From assembly GCF_963169125.1 (NCBI RefSeq), contig NC_084802.1:112410903-112474902 (forward strand): a stretch of DNA of 64,000 bases, read 5' to 3'. Made by a program: the position numbers and the translations under genes. This document shows positions 34,890 to 46,252 of the stretch, one piece after another (the stretch's first letter is position 1; each line of letters starts with the position of its first letter). The stretch comes from Humulus lupulus. Lineage: Eukaryota; Streptophyta; Magnoliopsida; Rosales; Cannabaceae. The notes under the pieces are model-generated. The model did not search any database. It worked only from the letters and a program-made list of their open reading frames with translations, and had not been told where the DNA came from.

Positions 34890-34915
34890 TGTCACACTTC
34901 GGCTTCTATAAGTAA
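34890..34915 (+). promoter_or_regulatory. Candidate promoter of the antisense ORF of C
   Basis: CTTCTATAAGTAAGCCCCTC on the plus strand, outside the LTR, with CT-rich sequence and the 5' exon downstream. A second TATA-like CTCTATATAAG lies at 35220 inside the first intron. Activity is inferred from form and position only. Confidence 0.4.
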
Positions 34916-35081
34916 GCCCCTCATTCACCTTTTAATCTTTTACTCGCCATTTCTTGCCACGAACTCTCAAGAACTCCATCCCATAACTCAGAACTTCGAA
35001 GGTCTCCCATCATTTTGCTTAAGGGTTCTTTATTTGCAAGCCCAAAGTCGTCCCGTTTCAGAATCTTCAACCTTCATCCAG

Positions 35082-35510
35082 GTAAACTTCTTCATCTTTT
35101 AAACTCTTTGAAATGGCATGCATACTGCTTTTGAGTTCTGAAACTTTTTGCGTTCTTGAGTAGAAATTTGTGAGGATTTTGTATATGCCGTTGATGTTTG
35201 ATAGGGTTGTGTACTTTTTCTCTATATAAGTTAGGAATCAGGATCATAGGTTTAGGGCGTAAAATCGACATAAAAATTCGATTTTTAGGCTAGTTGAAAA
35301 ACTGAGTTTCTCCCGCCCCTTTGGAGTTGAAAAAGCTTCTTTTCAGAAAACTCTTTACTTTCACTTTTTGATCCGTTTTTCAAACTGCTAGCATAAAACT
35401 TAGTGTTTCGGTTAGAATGCTGCTAGTCGATAGACGCGAGCAATATTATTCCAACTTTCAACATAAGCTCCCAGATTATGCGTCTTATCTCCTCCTTTGT
35501 CTGTTTGCAG
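35082..35510 (+). other. Predicted 5' intron of antisense ORF (C)
   Basis: Donor GTAAAC after CATCCAG, acceptor CTGTTTGCAG, 429 bp, T-rich before the acceptor. Translation can start at the ATG of 35515 (MQDPWGGERPIDDD), five bases after it. Element G has a matching leader intron before its start codon. Confidence 0.5.
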
Positions 35511-36328
35511 TTCATATGCAAGACCCGTGGGGAGGAGAAAGACCCATCGACGACGATCTCTTAGTTCAACTGCTTGAAGACGAAGAACAACCTTCGACCT
35601 TGATATCAGATATTCCTTTTTCTCATGTTCACCTAAACACTTCCCCAGTTTTGACTCAAAATATGGCTTGTACCAAAACCAAGCTCGAAAAAGAAAAAAT
35701 CCCAACACTTCTCATCAGCCTACTGCTGATGATCCCTCGACCAGTGGTCGAGACAAAAATGCCCCCGATCCAAATGTGCAAAGGCATGCCCGCTCTCGAC
35801 ATGCTACTCAGCCAGACGTCGAGTGGCATGTAGTCTCTGAAAGTAGGGTGACGATCAGAATGATCGCCAACTACTTAAACAAATACAATCTGATAGGGGT
35901 GACCTTAGTCAAACCTACCCCATACCAAAGGGCTAATTTTCCTGGAGGTGCCTACAGCGCCTGGTCACGGTTTCATGTTGAGGCAGGAGCCACTTTGCCT
36001 CTTCATGCATTCTTTCAGGGGGTGGCCAATTATTTTGGAGTTTCCCCCTTCCAAATTACCCAAAACTGATATAGAATGCTCGTTGCACTCTATATCTTGT
36101 ATAGCTAGAAAAAATTTCCTGTGCCGTTGCCACATGAGGTCAACTACCTGTTCGAACTCAAGTCTAACCCCAACCAAGAAGGCACGGGGTTCTTCCATTT
36201 TTGTCATCAAGAAACCGGGCGCACTTTCCTGACTGACACAATCCACATCTCAAACGTGGGGAGGTACCACCAGGAGTACTTCCTTACGCCTGACCTGGTT
36301 GTGGACAATCTGGCCTTCGCTCGTGGAG

Positions 36329-36407
36329 GTAAGACTTTCTTATCACTAGCTGAATTCTTCTCTTGGTGTTTTCCTCCGCAATATCTTAAACTCTTTATGT
36401 ATCCCAG
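36329..36407 (+). other. Predicted intron in antisense ORF (C)
   Basis: Donor GTAAGA after CGTGGAG, acceptor TATCCCAG, 79 bp. Splicing restores reading from FARG to PWLRPDP. Confidence 0.62.
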
Positions 36408-36763
36408 GCCCGTGGCTGCGACCAGACCCAACTCTGGGAATGGTATCGAGGGCAGCACTCTTAGCTGGCATGCCAGATGTAGAAAAGAGTGTCAAGACTC
36501 TGGTTATTGAGGCTAGCCTTAGGTTGGCCGGCCTTTTGGCCCCCCAATCAGAGATGAGGGGGCCTTCGATAGGGAGTGCTCGCACCGAAGGGGAACCCAG
36601 CAGCAACCTCAGGTGTCTCCTCCGCAGAGGAGACCAACTGGGGTTACAATCAAGGAACCTGCTAGCACTCCTCGAGCAGAGAGACCCTCGGCTCCCAAAG
36701 GAAAAGGAAAGCAGAAGGCCTCCAAGCCTATCGAAATCTCTGACGACTCGTCGAATGATAATG

Positions 36764-37002
36764 GTATAGTAATTTCGCTTTTAAACAATTTGTCGATTCC
36801 GTGTCATCTGTTCGACGGGGTTGGCAACTTTAAGAATGCTCCAATCTTAAATTCAAATTTCTTCCAGGCAGTAAGTAGTTCAGTAAATAATGTAGCCACC
36901 AATAATTGTAGCGTGGGTACTTTACTTGTAATCTTTTCTCTTTCATTTTTTGGCCCTGTGTGACCATCTTGTCTTACTGCTCGCGTTGTTTCCTTTGTGC
37001 AG
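36764..37002 (+). other. Predicted intron in antisense ORF (C)
   Basis: Donor GTATAG after GATAATG, acceptor TTTGTGCAG, 239 bp, AT-rich against GC-richer exons. Confidence 0.58.
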
Positions 37003-37442
37003 ATATGGACTCTTAGGACGTGTTCGAGCACTACAGTGCTACTGCCGCCTCTTCTGGCCAGAAGAAGAGCAGTAAGAGGGCTCGAGGGAAGAGTAGTAAA
37101 ACTACCCCGAAGAATGCCTGAACTGACGTCCCTCCGGCTACCGCCCCTTCGACGGAGAATTCACCACCTCCATCGCCTCTCGAGCAGCCGGCCTCAACTC
37201 CCTCAGTCGGCCAAGCTTCCAATCCTACCACACCCGTCGACTAGCAGCCTTCTCCTAAGGCTCCTAGCAGCCATACATTGCGCACTCCGCCCGAAGGCTC
37301 CGTGCCCAACCTCGTGGTCAGCTCTGCCAGGTAGAGAATATACAAGCTCTCCAAGCATAGACACAGTCAGGCAGCCATTACAGATACTACCTCTATGGAG
37401 GCTGATCAAGTTCTCAATAGAGGACTGAACGAGATAGTCAGC

Positions 37443-37518
37443 GTAAGTCAACTCCTACTGATGTAACATTTATTTTCGATTCCCTGCCTTTACTTTATCT
37501 TCTTTTATCTAACTTCAG
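37443..37518 (+). other. Predicted intron in antisense ORF (C), position shared with A
   Basis: Donor GTAAGT after ATAGTCAGC, acceptor TAACTTCAG, 76 bp. The exon before ends MEADQVLNRGLNEIVS and the exon after begins GGACTACTGACCAT. Both flanks align with those of the intron at 5930-6014 in element A. Confidence 0.75.
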
Positions 37519-38165
37519 GGACTACTGACCATAACCGCTGGCTGGCGCCGTGTTGGGGCATTGGTGTCTCGAGGCAGGAACTTTGATGCCAGGCTCGCCG
37601 AGGCCAAGAAAGCACTCGAAGCTACAAACAACGAGCTTACCAAACAGAATGGCGAGTTGCTTGCGGAGAAGACGGAGCTGTCTAAGCAGAACAAAGAACT
37701 GCTCAAGGAAAAACCTACTCTGACCGAAGAACTGCTGGAAACCCGGAACGCCCTGAAGAAAGCCAACGAGACTAGGGAAAAATTAAGGGAAAGCGCCACA
37801 CTCAACTATCAACATGCTGTTCAGCTCGAGCGTGATCTGATCGCAAGCAGGCAGGAGGCGGAGGAACTCGGAAAATTAGTGAGAGAGCTTGAGGAAGCTG
37901 GAGCTAAGAACTTGGAGAAGTACAAGGAAGCCACTCATCTTTGCTTCTACGAGTTCTGGAAGCACAACCGGGAGGCCAACTTCAACTATTTGTTTGAACG
38001 CTTGAGGAGGACTTTAATGATGAAGTGTGCCCTTCACCTGGAAAAAGAAGAAAGGGCTGAAGTGCCTCCCCAGAGATTTCCCTGGCAGCAGGGATATATG
38101 GAGCAGACACTGAAGCTAGCACAGCCGTCGACCAAGACGTTCCTCAAGACCCTCCAGCTCCTTAA

Positions 38166-38838
38166 TTCTTTTTTTTCTTTTCTTATCTCAACTACACGAC
38201 CCACAGGTCGTGGTGTAATGACTTTTTTTTAATTGCTGCAAGGGCAGCTATTTAACTTTTATTTGAACAGTTACATCCGAGCAGTACTGCTCGCGGTGTA
38301 AAAGGATTCCTTTGACATTATAATATTTCTGCTTTATTATAATATCTGTTCGTATGACCGAACCTACCATAGTACTTTGGCTTGATTTAACAAAATATAA
38401 ATTTTGAAAAACACTCTAAGTACCGTAGTATGCTTTCACTTGTTTTGTTCATGTGTTTACATAGCTCTTGGTATGCTTTGCTCTCTATGTGCCTTATATG
38501 CCCCCCAAGTGATCGAGGAGCTTTAGGTCCTTGGTCACTTGCCTTGACCACGACCTGTATGAACATTACTGCTCGGTATAAAATGGAAAACTTATAATAC
38601 AGCAAAACAACACACGTAATGAACAAATACTTGTAAAAAATTACAAAGTTTGACAAGAATGACTGGCTGCGCATAGTCCCTTATAATTCTCATATTTAAA
38701 TGGACTAAACGTGTCTTTACAAGTGATCTTTGAAAGATCTTACACTTATAAGTGATTAGCCACATAACATGACTAACCCTTTTTCAAAACTTGTAAAAAG
38801 TAAAAATTAATACAAGCCAGTCCTTTAAGAAGGACTGT
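38166..38838. other. Convergent spacer between antisense ORF and gag-pro (C)
   Basis: Non-coding. Its reverse complement resembles 4588-5283 of element A along most of its length, including GAGCAGTACTGCTCG-like and TACGGTACTTAGAGTG motifs. Conservation between separate copies is greater than one expects from decaying filler. Confidence 0.7.
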
Positions 38839-39642
38839 TTATTGATAATACTTGCGGAGGTGTTCTCCATTCCAATAATGTGGAACGAGATCTCCATTTA
38901 AGCGTGCAAGTTTATAGGTATCTGGATGAAGGACTACTTCAATCTGGTAAGCTCCTTTATCTTTTTCAAAATCCCCAAAGCGAGGATCTAAGTCTCTATC
39001 CTTACTTTGGGCAACACCCTATTTGGCGACTTCATCACCTGATTGGGCTTGTACATCAATGGCCATCTGCAACTTTTCTAGGGGAGCACTCCTCGACAGA
39101 CCCTTCTTGGCCTTGGTGATTGAGGCATTATAGCACTCCCTGGCTTCCCTCTGGTTTCCTAATACACGTCCTACCCCTGCGTCTGTTGGGAATTTCATGG
39201 CCAAGTGCCATATAGAGGTGACGGCCCGAAGGTCAACCAGTATGGGCCTTCCAATTATAGCATTATAGGCCGAAGGACAATCAACTACTATGAAAGTAGT
39301 GAGTAATGTCCTGGTAGCGGGCACTGTACCTGCTGTTACTGGAAGCTGGATTGACCCTGTTGGAGCGAGTCCCTCACCCGAGAAACCATAAATTGTTTGT
39401 TTGCAGGGCTCCAAGTCCTTGACGAACAACTTCATTCGTTCCAACGAAGATTTATACAAGATGTTAACTAAACTTCCTGTATCGACCGGCACTCTTTCCA
39501 CCATCATGTTGGCAATTTGAATATCCACGACCAGCGGATCGTAATGTTGGAACCGGACATGCTGGGCGTCGCAATCAGCGAAGGTTATTTCACCGTCCTC
39601 TGTCCGAGCCTTCTTTGATGCCTGGTCCTCCACAGTCATCAT
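38839..39642 (-). CDS. Protease fused in frame to the integrase tail (C), one TAG
   Basis: Minus-strand reading frame from 39642. The retropepsin active site is VPVDTGSLVNILYKSSLERM (~39495), intact DTGS. LTTFIVVDCPSAYNAIIGRP follows. The frame meets TAG at 39019-39021, where a Gln codon is likely ancestral, then continues in the same phase. After the linker DLDPRFGDFEKDKGAYQIE it runs directly into YKLARLNGDLVPHYWNGEHL, the last residues of integrase in elements A and H, and stops at TAA 38839-38841. So RT, both RNases H and the integrase core are deleted without loss of frame. Gag-protease output could persist only by readthrough or if the TAG is recent. Confidence 0.85.
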
Positions 39643-39726
39643 CTCGATGTCCTAGTTGTGGCGTAGGGTCTGAGCATATCGTTCCCTTTCCTTTCCACTG
39701 TTTCCTGCAAGGTGCGGGCCTTCGCA

Positions 39727-41950
39727 GATGGTGAGTAAGGTTCTAGCCACAGGGTCAGGCTGTAAAGGTGGCGAGCATTTGTGCGTAGGCGCCTGCTCGT
39801 TGCCACCTGGAGCCTCTCGTTGGGAAGTTCCCGAGGACTACACGTATCTTCTCAAGTGTCCTTGTCTAATAAGGAACTCGATTTCATCCTTCAGCATGTT
39901 ACACTTGTTTGTATCGTGTCTGTAGTCGTTGTGAAAATGACAGAACTTGGTGGTATCCCTTTTCAAGATATCCTTTCGAATGGCAGCGGGTCTTTTGTAA
40001 GGCACACTGGTACTTGTGGCCTGATACACCTCTACTCGAGACTAGACAATGGCAGTGTAGTTGGTGAGCCTTAGTTCATAACGATTGCCCTTAGCACGCT
40101 TGCTCTCGGAAGTAGAGGGTTCACTATGGGGCCTCTTCCCCCCATTCTTACCATTTCCATTCCCATTGCCTTTGTCATTGCCGTTACCGTTGGGCTTTGA
40201 CCCATTGGCGGCTTTGGCGGGGTCTTCAGTTCCCTTATCGTTATTTGGGGTCTTTCCCTCGCTGGCAATCACATCCTAGAGCTTGATGTATCGATCACCT
40301 CGATCCAAAAGTTCTTGGGTAGTTTTAACCCCATACTTCCTGAAACTACTCCAAAGAGGCGTACGGCGCCTAACTCCTGTAGTTAGGGCCATCAGTTTGC
40401 CTTCGTCTCCCACTATTTTGGCTCCAGCCGCAGCTCGCATAAAACGCTGGACGTATTCTTTCAGTGGTTCTCCTTCTTGCTGGCGTATCTCGACCAGCTG
40501 GTTTGCCTCAGTTGGGTGCACACAATCCGCATAGAATTGTCTGTAAAACTCCTTTACGAACATCTCCCAAGATTCAATACTTCCAGGAGGGAACTTAAAG
40601 AACCACTCCTGTGCAGCATCAGAAAGTGTTATAGGAAAGATCCTGCACCGAGCGTCTTCGGACACCTTCTGAATGTCCATTTGTATCTCATATTTGTTGA
40701 CATGAGATACCAGGTCACCATACCCGTCAAAGTTTGGAAGTGTGGGAATTTTAAACTTACTGGGAGTCTCTGCCATAGGAATCCTATGAACAAAAGGAAT
40801 GCCCCTTCTCCTATCGTACTCGATGTGAGACGTTCTTCCCCCGACCAGCTGTTGCACTGCTTGGTTCAGGGCATCTATCTGGGCCTGAATGGCTTCAGGA
40901 ATTTTCGGGGCCTCTGGTGCTGAGGGAATGTACTCGTGGTGCTGTTCTCGGCGGTCGTTGAGTACATCTCTCTGCCGTTGCTCGCTAGCTCCGAGCAGGC
41001 TAAAGACGTTATGTTTGTCTGGGCTGCCCCCCCAGCATTACGTCTCGCTTGTTTGTGTTCTCTAGGTGGTGGGCTTCTGCCTCCACCTCTCTCCTCATTC
41101 CTCTGACCGGCATTCCCTCTGCCTAAGTCGGCCTCATTGTAGCCATGGCCATCTTTGAACCTCAATTGGCTATGGTGAGACCGACTGTCTCCTTGGTTGC
41201 CTCCTCGGGCTGGAACTTCCCGAGCATTAGGGGGAGGCCTGCGCTGGTTGGTAGGTCCCCATGCATTATCATGCCGTGGGGGGGCCCTGACTGCAGAGCC
41301 TGTCTCTAAGTTCCTTCTGTTGCCAGAAGGACATTGTCCCCTGCTCGGTGGGTGCAGCTCTTCACCCCCTTGGCATCTAGGGCTGCGGGGCTACTGCCCG
41401 GCCCTATTCTACCTTAACTGTGGGAATTTCCTCGACCAGGCTGGGATGTAGGCTGTGTCTCAGGGTCCCTAGGTGGGACATCATCCTGAGGCATTGGTGG
41501 TTGCTTCAGACTTTGAGGGCTCGTTGGCTGGATTGGAGGGCTAGGATTGGGACCCCTTTGAGGTGGCCCATTTGAGGGTTAATCAGGCTGCGAGGCAGGT
41601 GCTGCCTGATTCCTAGCCAATTGCAGGGATGCTTCGAGGGCTTCCATGGCCTCCCTCTGACGACGGTCCTTCTCCGTCTGTCCTTCACTCAGTTCTTGGC
41701 ACTGACGCTCTATTTCTTGCTGTTGTCGCGCCATGGTCTCCGCAGCACTTTCTTGACTGGCCCTCAGGTTGGCCAATTCATCTTGCAATACTCCAAGAGT
41801 ATTTCTCAGCATTTCGGAGTTCAGTTCCTCCACATCAAACTCCAAGTGTGGCTCATCCTCAGCCACGTTCGGATGAGGAGGTTGAGATGGTGCAGCGTCA
41901 TCCGCCTTCCTAGTCTTCCTGGTTGTCTTTGCCATTAGTACTTCAACCAT
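39727..41950 (-). pseudogene. gag: Gag of element C
   Basis: Gag precursor. N-terminal part from 41935 (MAKTTRKTRKADDAAPSQPP) is acidic, then a Gln/Glu coiled coil (RQQQEIERQCQELSE). The segment 41165-40875 is Arg/Gly rich. Core 40857-40276: FKIPTLPNFDGYGDLVSHVN, AAQEWFFKFPPGSIESWEMF, LKEYVQRFMRAAAGAKIVG. A Gly/Asn/Lys-rich linker (40230-40150) and zinc-knuckle-like CHFHNDYRHDTNKC (~39930), IEFLIRQGHLRRYV follow. Stops between the open parts (for example 40273, 41577) break it, but long parts remain open, so it is relatively young. Confidence 0.85.
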
Positions 41951-41973
41951 TTCATCTCAAGCTCTCAATGAAA
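41950..41973 (-). other. Primer site region of element C
   Basis: After the 5' LTR end the minus strand reads TTTCATTGAGAGC, the right part of the TTTGGTGCTTTCATTGAGAG primer site seen at 59411. The first half of that motif is missing or altered. Confidence 0.5.
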
Positions 41974-42579
41974 TGGTTGACCCTTGCTTTGGTCAACTAA
42001 CATGGAGTCAAATGCTTGATGTGATAGAAGGTATTGAAATAGATCTAATGGAAAGAACAATAAACGACACAACGAATTATAGTGGTTCGTCCCCACAAAT
42101 TGGTAATGACCTACGTCCACTTAAGCTATTATTGATATTGATTCTCAAAGGAGTTATCAAAGAACTAGGGTTCTTCGAGTTTCACAAGTCTTAGAGGGAT
42201 AAATAATACAATCGAAAGATAATGGCTATAATTCTCTTGTAAAGCATAAACTCAGAATTAGCAAAAAGGTAAATACCCCTCCCTTGAGCTATTTCTTCTC
42301 TATTTATAGGCTCAAGGAGGATTACATAAATTTGTTACAGATATTCTTTCCTAAATAATCGAATACTCAGGAATTATGGGAGATAATCTCAGTTATGATT
42401 ACAATTGCATAAGATCTTCTCAAAATATATGGAGTATACGACCAAGCTAGTCGTATATAAAATCCACATGTTATGTTAGGGGAATCTCCCTGGTCGATAG
42501 TCGAACAAGACCTCTGCCAGGTGTCATCCATGTGTTAAAAATGTCTCCCACGTTGTCCACGCCTATTCTTTGGATAACA
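41974..42579 (-). repeat. 5' LTR of element C
   Basis: Near copy of 34071-34674 with few differences; TATA motif near 42297-42307 on the minus strand. Ends GGATAACA and is followed by target copy AGTAA (42580-42584). Confidence 0.92.
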
Positions 42580-42584
42580 AGTAA

Positions 42585-43691
42585 CATACTTAGCCACCTT
42601 CACCAATTCCATCATGATACCAAATGATGGTTGAGCCCTTACTAGTTATCCTCATATGTATACTCGGGAAGCTTTAGACTTTACATTTTATTAGATGTCT
42701 CAATGAAGATGTGCCTTGATGGTGGCACCTGCTCTAGGGGCATATGTAGGGCTTCTTAGGAGAGGCATGGGTTGTATATGATGAGGCAAGGCGCCTTTCG
42801 TGGGTCTTCATCCCAGCAAGATGTGGGGTCTCGTATGGACCCTTGAGCGCAAGGCACGATGTCTCACATAGTGAGGTTTATGGGCCTATGTCGAGGCTTG
42901 CATTTTTCTAGGGATGCTTTGGCAAACGACATATGGCCCTATGCGTGAGCGACATCAAGGCAGACAGGAGAAACGGGCGAGATGGGCCTTGTTAGGCGAG
43001 GCCCTTGTTTCTATGTAGATGGGTAAGGCAGGTGTGCGAGGTTCCTCCCGAGTAGCCAAGGCACGATGACCTCACGAGGCACCTATGGGGTGCGAGACGC
43101 AGGGGCGTGGGCGAGGCGGTGTCCATGAGGCCCTGGCATGAGACGCAGGGGCGTGGTTATGGCGGTGTCTGTGAGACCTTGGGGCAAGATGCAAGGGCGT
43201 GGCCGAGGCGGTGTCCTCGAGACCATGGTGCGAGACACAAGTCATGGTTGAGGCAGTGTATACAAGGCCCTGGCGCGAGTCACAGGGGCGTGTTCGAGGA
43301 GGTGTCAGCAAGGCCCTGACGCGAGACGCAGGGGCATGGCCAAGCCAGTGTCTGCAAGGCCCTGGCATGAGACGCAGGGGCGTGGACGAGGCAGTGTCTG
43401 AGGGGCCCTAGCGCGAGACGCAGGGGGTGGCCGAGGCGGTGTCTGGGAGTCCCTTGTGGAGACGCAGTGAGGTGATCGAGGCAATGTCCGCGAGACCCTG
43501 TCGAGAGGCACAGGGGCGTGGTCGAGGCAGTGTCCGCAAGACCATGGCACGATACGCAGGGGCATGGCCGAGGCAATGTTCGCGAGGCCCTAGCACAAGA
43601 TGTAGGGGCGTGAGGGCTATTTCCATCCCAAGCCTATACTCCAAGGGCCACAAGTCGAGGGTGTCGTTCAAGCGGAATTTTGGTATCCACA
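42585..43691 (-). repeat. 5' LTR of element B, segment after element C
   Basis: Continues the B LTR from CATACTTAGCCACC to GGTATCCACA and matches 25355-26777. It contains about 11 copies of the 46-bp minisatellite (43095-43615), against about 19 in the other LTR. Confidence 0.88.
43095..43615. repeat. 46-bp minisatellite in 5' LTR of B (about 11 copies)
   Basis: Same unit as 25808-26700, more diverged and with more indels. Spurious long frames arise on both strands. Confidence 0.9.
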
Positions 43692-45630
43692 TCTATCTCT
43701 ATATTTTTTTTTTAAAAAGAATAACATAAAAACAAATGCTCATAAACTTAGCTATGAAATACATCCCTTTCCAAGAAATTCCCCAAATATTTGAGCAAAA
43801 AAAGGTCATAAGAAGAAAAGAATATTAGACATTTTTTTATATGAATCCTGAGAACTCATTAGCAAAATAATCACCTATTTAATGAAGCATATGTGTGTAT
43901 ATATATAGTCAGCCAATTGATGAATTTAGTTTGTTTAAAACTTAAAAGTACCATAGTTTTATAACATTCTCTATATAGTCAATTATTTTTCAAAACATGT
44001 AATAAACAATCAATGACAGAGAAGTGCAGAGTACCCTAATATATATAAATTGCAAAATTTTCTGCATTTAATTAGTCTTGATTTCAATAAACAAGAAGCA
44101 TAAAAACAATAAGGCTCTAAGTCAAAATAAATGTTGAGAAAGCTAGCTATACATAGAAACAAAACATATAATTTATTCTAGAAGTGTTACATGATAATAT
44201 TTTAATAGAATTAATTAAGTTACGGATGAGTCCTTGAAATCATATGCACTACATATAATTTACTAATAAGTGGATACTACTATTACAAATATATACATAA
44301 GAGACAATAGTTATATGTTTTTACAGAGAAGGGCACACAAAAATATATTCTATAAAATACAAGCCAAATTAGATTGTAAACATATTAAAATGCAAAACAC
44401 AAACAACAAATATAAAAAGATATATAGAAAAATCTTATCAAATTACAAATATGATGCAGAGTAATAAATTCAATAGAAATAAAAAGAATATGACCATCTA
44501 ATCACATAGAGATAAGTACTTGATCTAAATTAGTCAAGGACTATTACCTGGTGCTTTTATGGTCCTTATAATGAAATATCCTTTCTTTCGTTCACAACCA
44601 GAAAAATACCTGTGAAAATAAATATAGCCCATTACTAAATCTTTGAATAAAAAAATAAAACTGCAATATATAGACATATTACATGCAACTTTCATATATA
44701 GAATATAGATCATTGACTATGGACCCTACATGACCAACAACAAAAATGAAAAGTAAAATAGCATCGTGCTAGATCTAAAAGCAACAAAAAAATGGCAAAC
44801 CACCATATCAGTTAAGAACAAAAAAACATGTCAATAATGGAGAAAGACAGTAGAAGCTTCAAAGCAAACATTTTGAAAGCATAAAGAAAGTGGGAAATAA
44901 GATAGAGCATAGATAACCTAAAATAACTAAAACCACCTGGAAAATTTTATTAATTCATTCTTTATCAAATATCCACAACACAAATGAAATTCATACACCA
45001 AAAAATTAAAAATAAAGAAACTTTTTTAATCAAGCACATATAAAAATAAAAATGCAATAGGATTTCTAGTTTCTAGAGTAAATAAAACCCCACTTGAGCC
45101 TCGAATATGAAATCCAAAACAAATTACAAATGACCAACCATTTCACTTTCTACGGTTTGAAGTCATGAAGTATGGAATAAAATAATATAGCTATCCCAAA
45201 ATTGTTGTACCTTAAAAATCAAGGTCATAATATAAGAATTGACCTTACAAGATTTGGGAGCAAAGGAATTGAAACCTAGGAAATCTACAGAGATAGAGAA
45301 AGGATGGTGCACATGAATGAACTGAGACAATATGATGATGATTCATTTGGCTTGCTCCCTTTTATAAGAATGGGGAATTTTATCTCTGTTCAAGGGTAGT
45401 GACAGATGAGATGAATAGAGGAACTTTAGGGATTAAAAGAGAGATGAAAGGAGAGAGAAATAAAGTAAGAAATAAAACTATTAAACCTAGTAGTGGAAAG
45501 AGAAACCAAATAGTTGAAAAAATTAAGCGCCAAAAATTTTGACTGACCCGCTCAATTTTTTTAACTTAGCATAATACTTTTTTAATAGTTTTAGATTTTA
45601 GTGTTGTAGTATACCTTTTCTGTTGTAGTG
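43692..45630. mobile_element. CACTA-like element E, right part
   Basis: AT-rich DNA without ORFs above 64 codons, ending TTGTAGTG (inverted CACTACAA). Begins with TCTAT, the right flank of B. No transposase trace was seen. A second CACTAC-like motif in the same orientation lies at 45601-45610. Confidence 0.5.
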
Positions 45631-46252
45631 TTAGTACCTAATGGGCCGACTCACCATGTTAAAATTAGGGCATAGAAAATAAAAGCCCAAATAAATTTTA
45701 AGTATCCCGCATGTGTCTTCTTCTCTTCTTCTTCATTCCGCCAGCAATCCAAACAACAATAGCTCTTCTTCTTCATGACAGGGACTTTCCCTCTGCATAC
45801 TGTTCGGCAGTGCTCCTTCTGTCATTCACCAGTGGTCTCCTGTCATGGCAGCATGGGGACTATGATTTGTATGTGTTTATATTGGCAATATTACAAACAA
45901 CATAGATAGTACAAAGTGTTACCTGTTTTATATATAAATATATTATTGGAGTTATTATTAATGAAAGTTTCTATAAAAAAAAAATTCAATCGTATCTCAT
46001 CAAATTATTATTCGAAGTTTCTATAAAGTTATAGATTTTGGACCAATTATTACTATTTAGTTACTTGGCGGGTCTGCAATTCACAATAGACAACAATTAA
46101 GGGTCCCGTGTTGAGTTGGCACCCACACTTATTGATTCATATTAATTTATATGTATACCCTACACATATGATCTATTGATCTAAAATAATAATAAGGGTC
46201 TCATGTTTGAATTTAAATGTTCGATTTTATCTATCCATTTCTCACCAAGCTA
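45631..46252. other. Unassigned 0.6-kb stretch
   Basis: Contains a 64-codon frame (45711-45902) that is Phe/Leu rich and not recognised. Nothing else found. The last three bases CTA (46250-46252) are the left target copy of element F. Confidence 0.4.

Larger units (their letters stand above)
35515..38165 (+). pseudogene. Antisense ORF of element C, five coding exons
   Basis: Best preserved copy of the extra gene opposite to gag-pro. Exon 1 (35515-36328) has the conserved domain: AGATLPLHAFFQGVANYFGV followed by SPFQITQN. It continues to LVVDNLAFARG after one TGA at ~36068. Introns are 36329-36407, 36764-37002 and 37443-37518. Exon 2 has PWLRPDPTLG and the basic run KGKGKQKASK; exon 3 is Ser/Pro rich. 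The last exon is a Glu/Lys coiled coil (about residues 20-130), then NLEKYKEATHLCFYEFWKHN. The C-terminal block ends PQDPPAP, TAA 38163-38165, reached by one frameshift near 38055. Other stops: ~37012 and ~37242. Known family, unknown function; nuclear or DNA-binding role would be a guess. Confidence 0.75.
34071..42579 (-). mobile_element. Tat-lineage element C, non-autonomous, nested in LTR of B
   Basis: LTR pair 34071-34674 and 41974-42579 of almost equal length (604 and 606 bp). Flanks are ATTAA and AGTAA; the intact site in the left LTR of B reads CATGAGTAACATAC at 25348-25361, so AGTAA is the original target and one base has changed. On the minus strand it has gag, then protease fused to an integrase tail, a spacer, the convergent antisense ORF, and a purine tract at the 3' LTR. 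RT, RNase H and almost all integrase are absent. It is younger than B because it interrupts it. Confidence 0.93.
24787..43691 (-). mobile_element. Tat-lineage element B, non-autonomous, hosting element C
   Basis: LTRs begin TGTTGATG and end GGTATCCACA (plus-strand coordinates), and the element reads on the minus strand. The 5' LTR is the right copy. Going left there follow a primer site, gag and protease. There is no RT, RNase H or integrase, but an antisense ORF and a purine tract lie before the 3' LTR. Flanks are TCTGT (24782-24786) and TCTAT (43692-43696), one mismatch. The 5' LTR was later split by element C at 34071. Without C the element is about 10.4 kb. Confidence 0.85.

Noticed and set aside
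22587..45630. Treating E as a certain single CACTA element
   Set aside because: Inverted ends agree only over about 10 bases and the 3-bp flanks differ, so it is reported as a candidate only.
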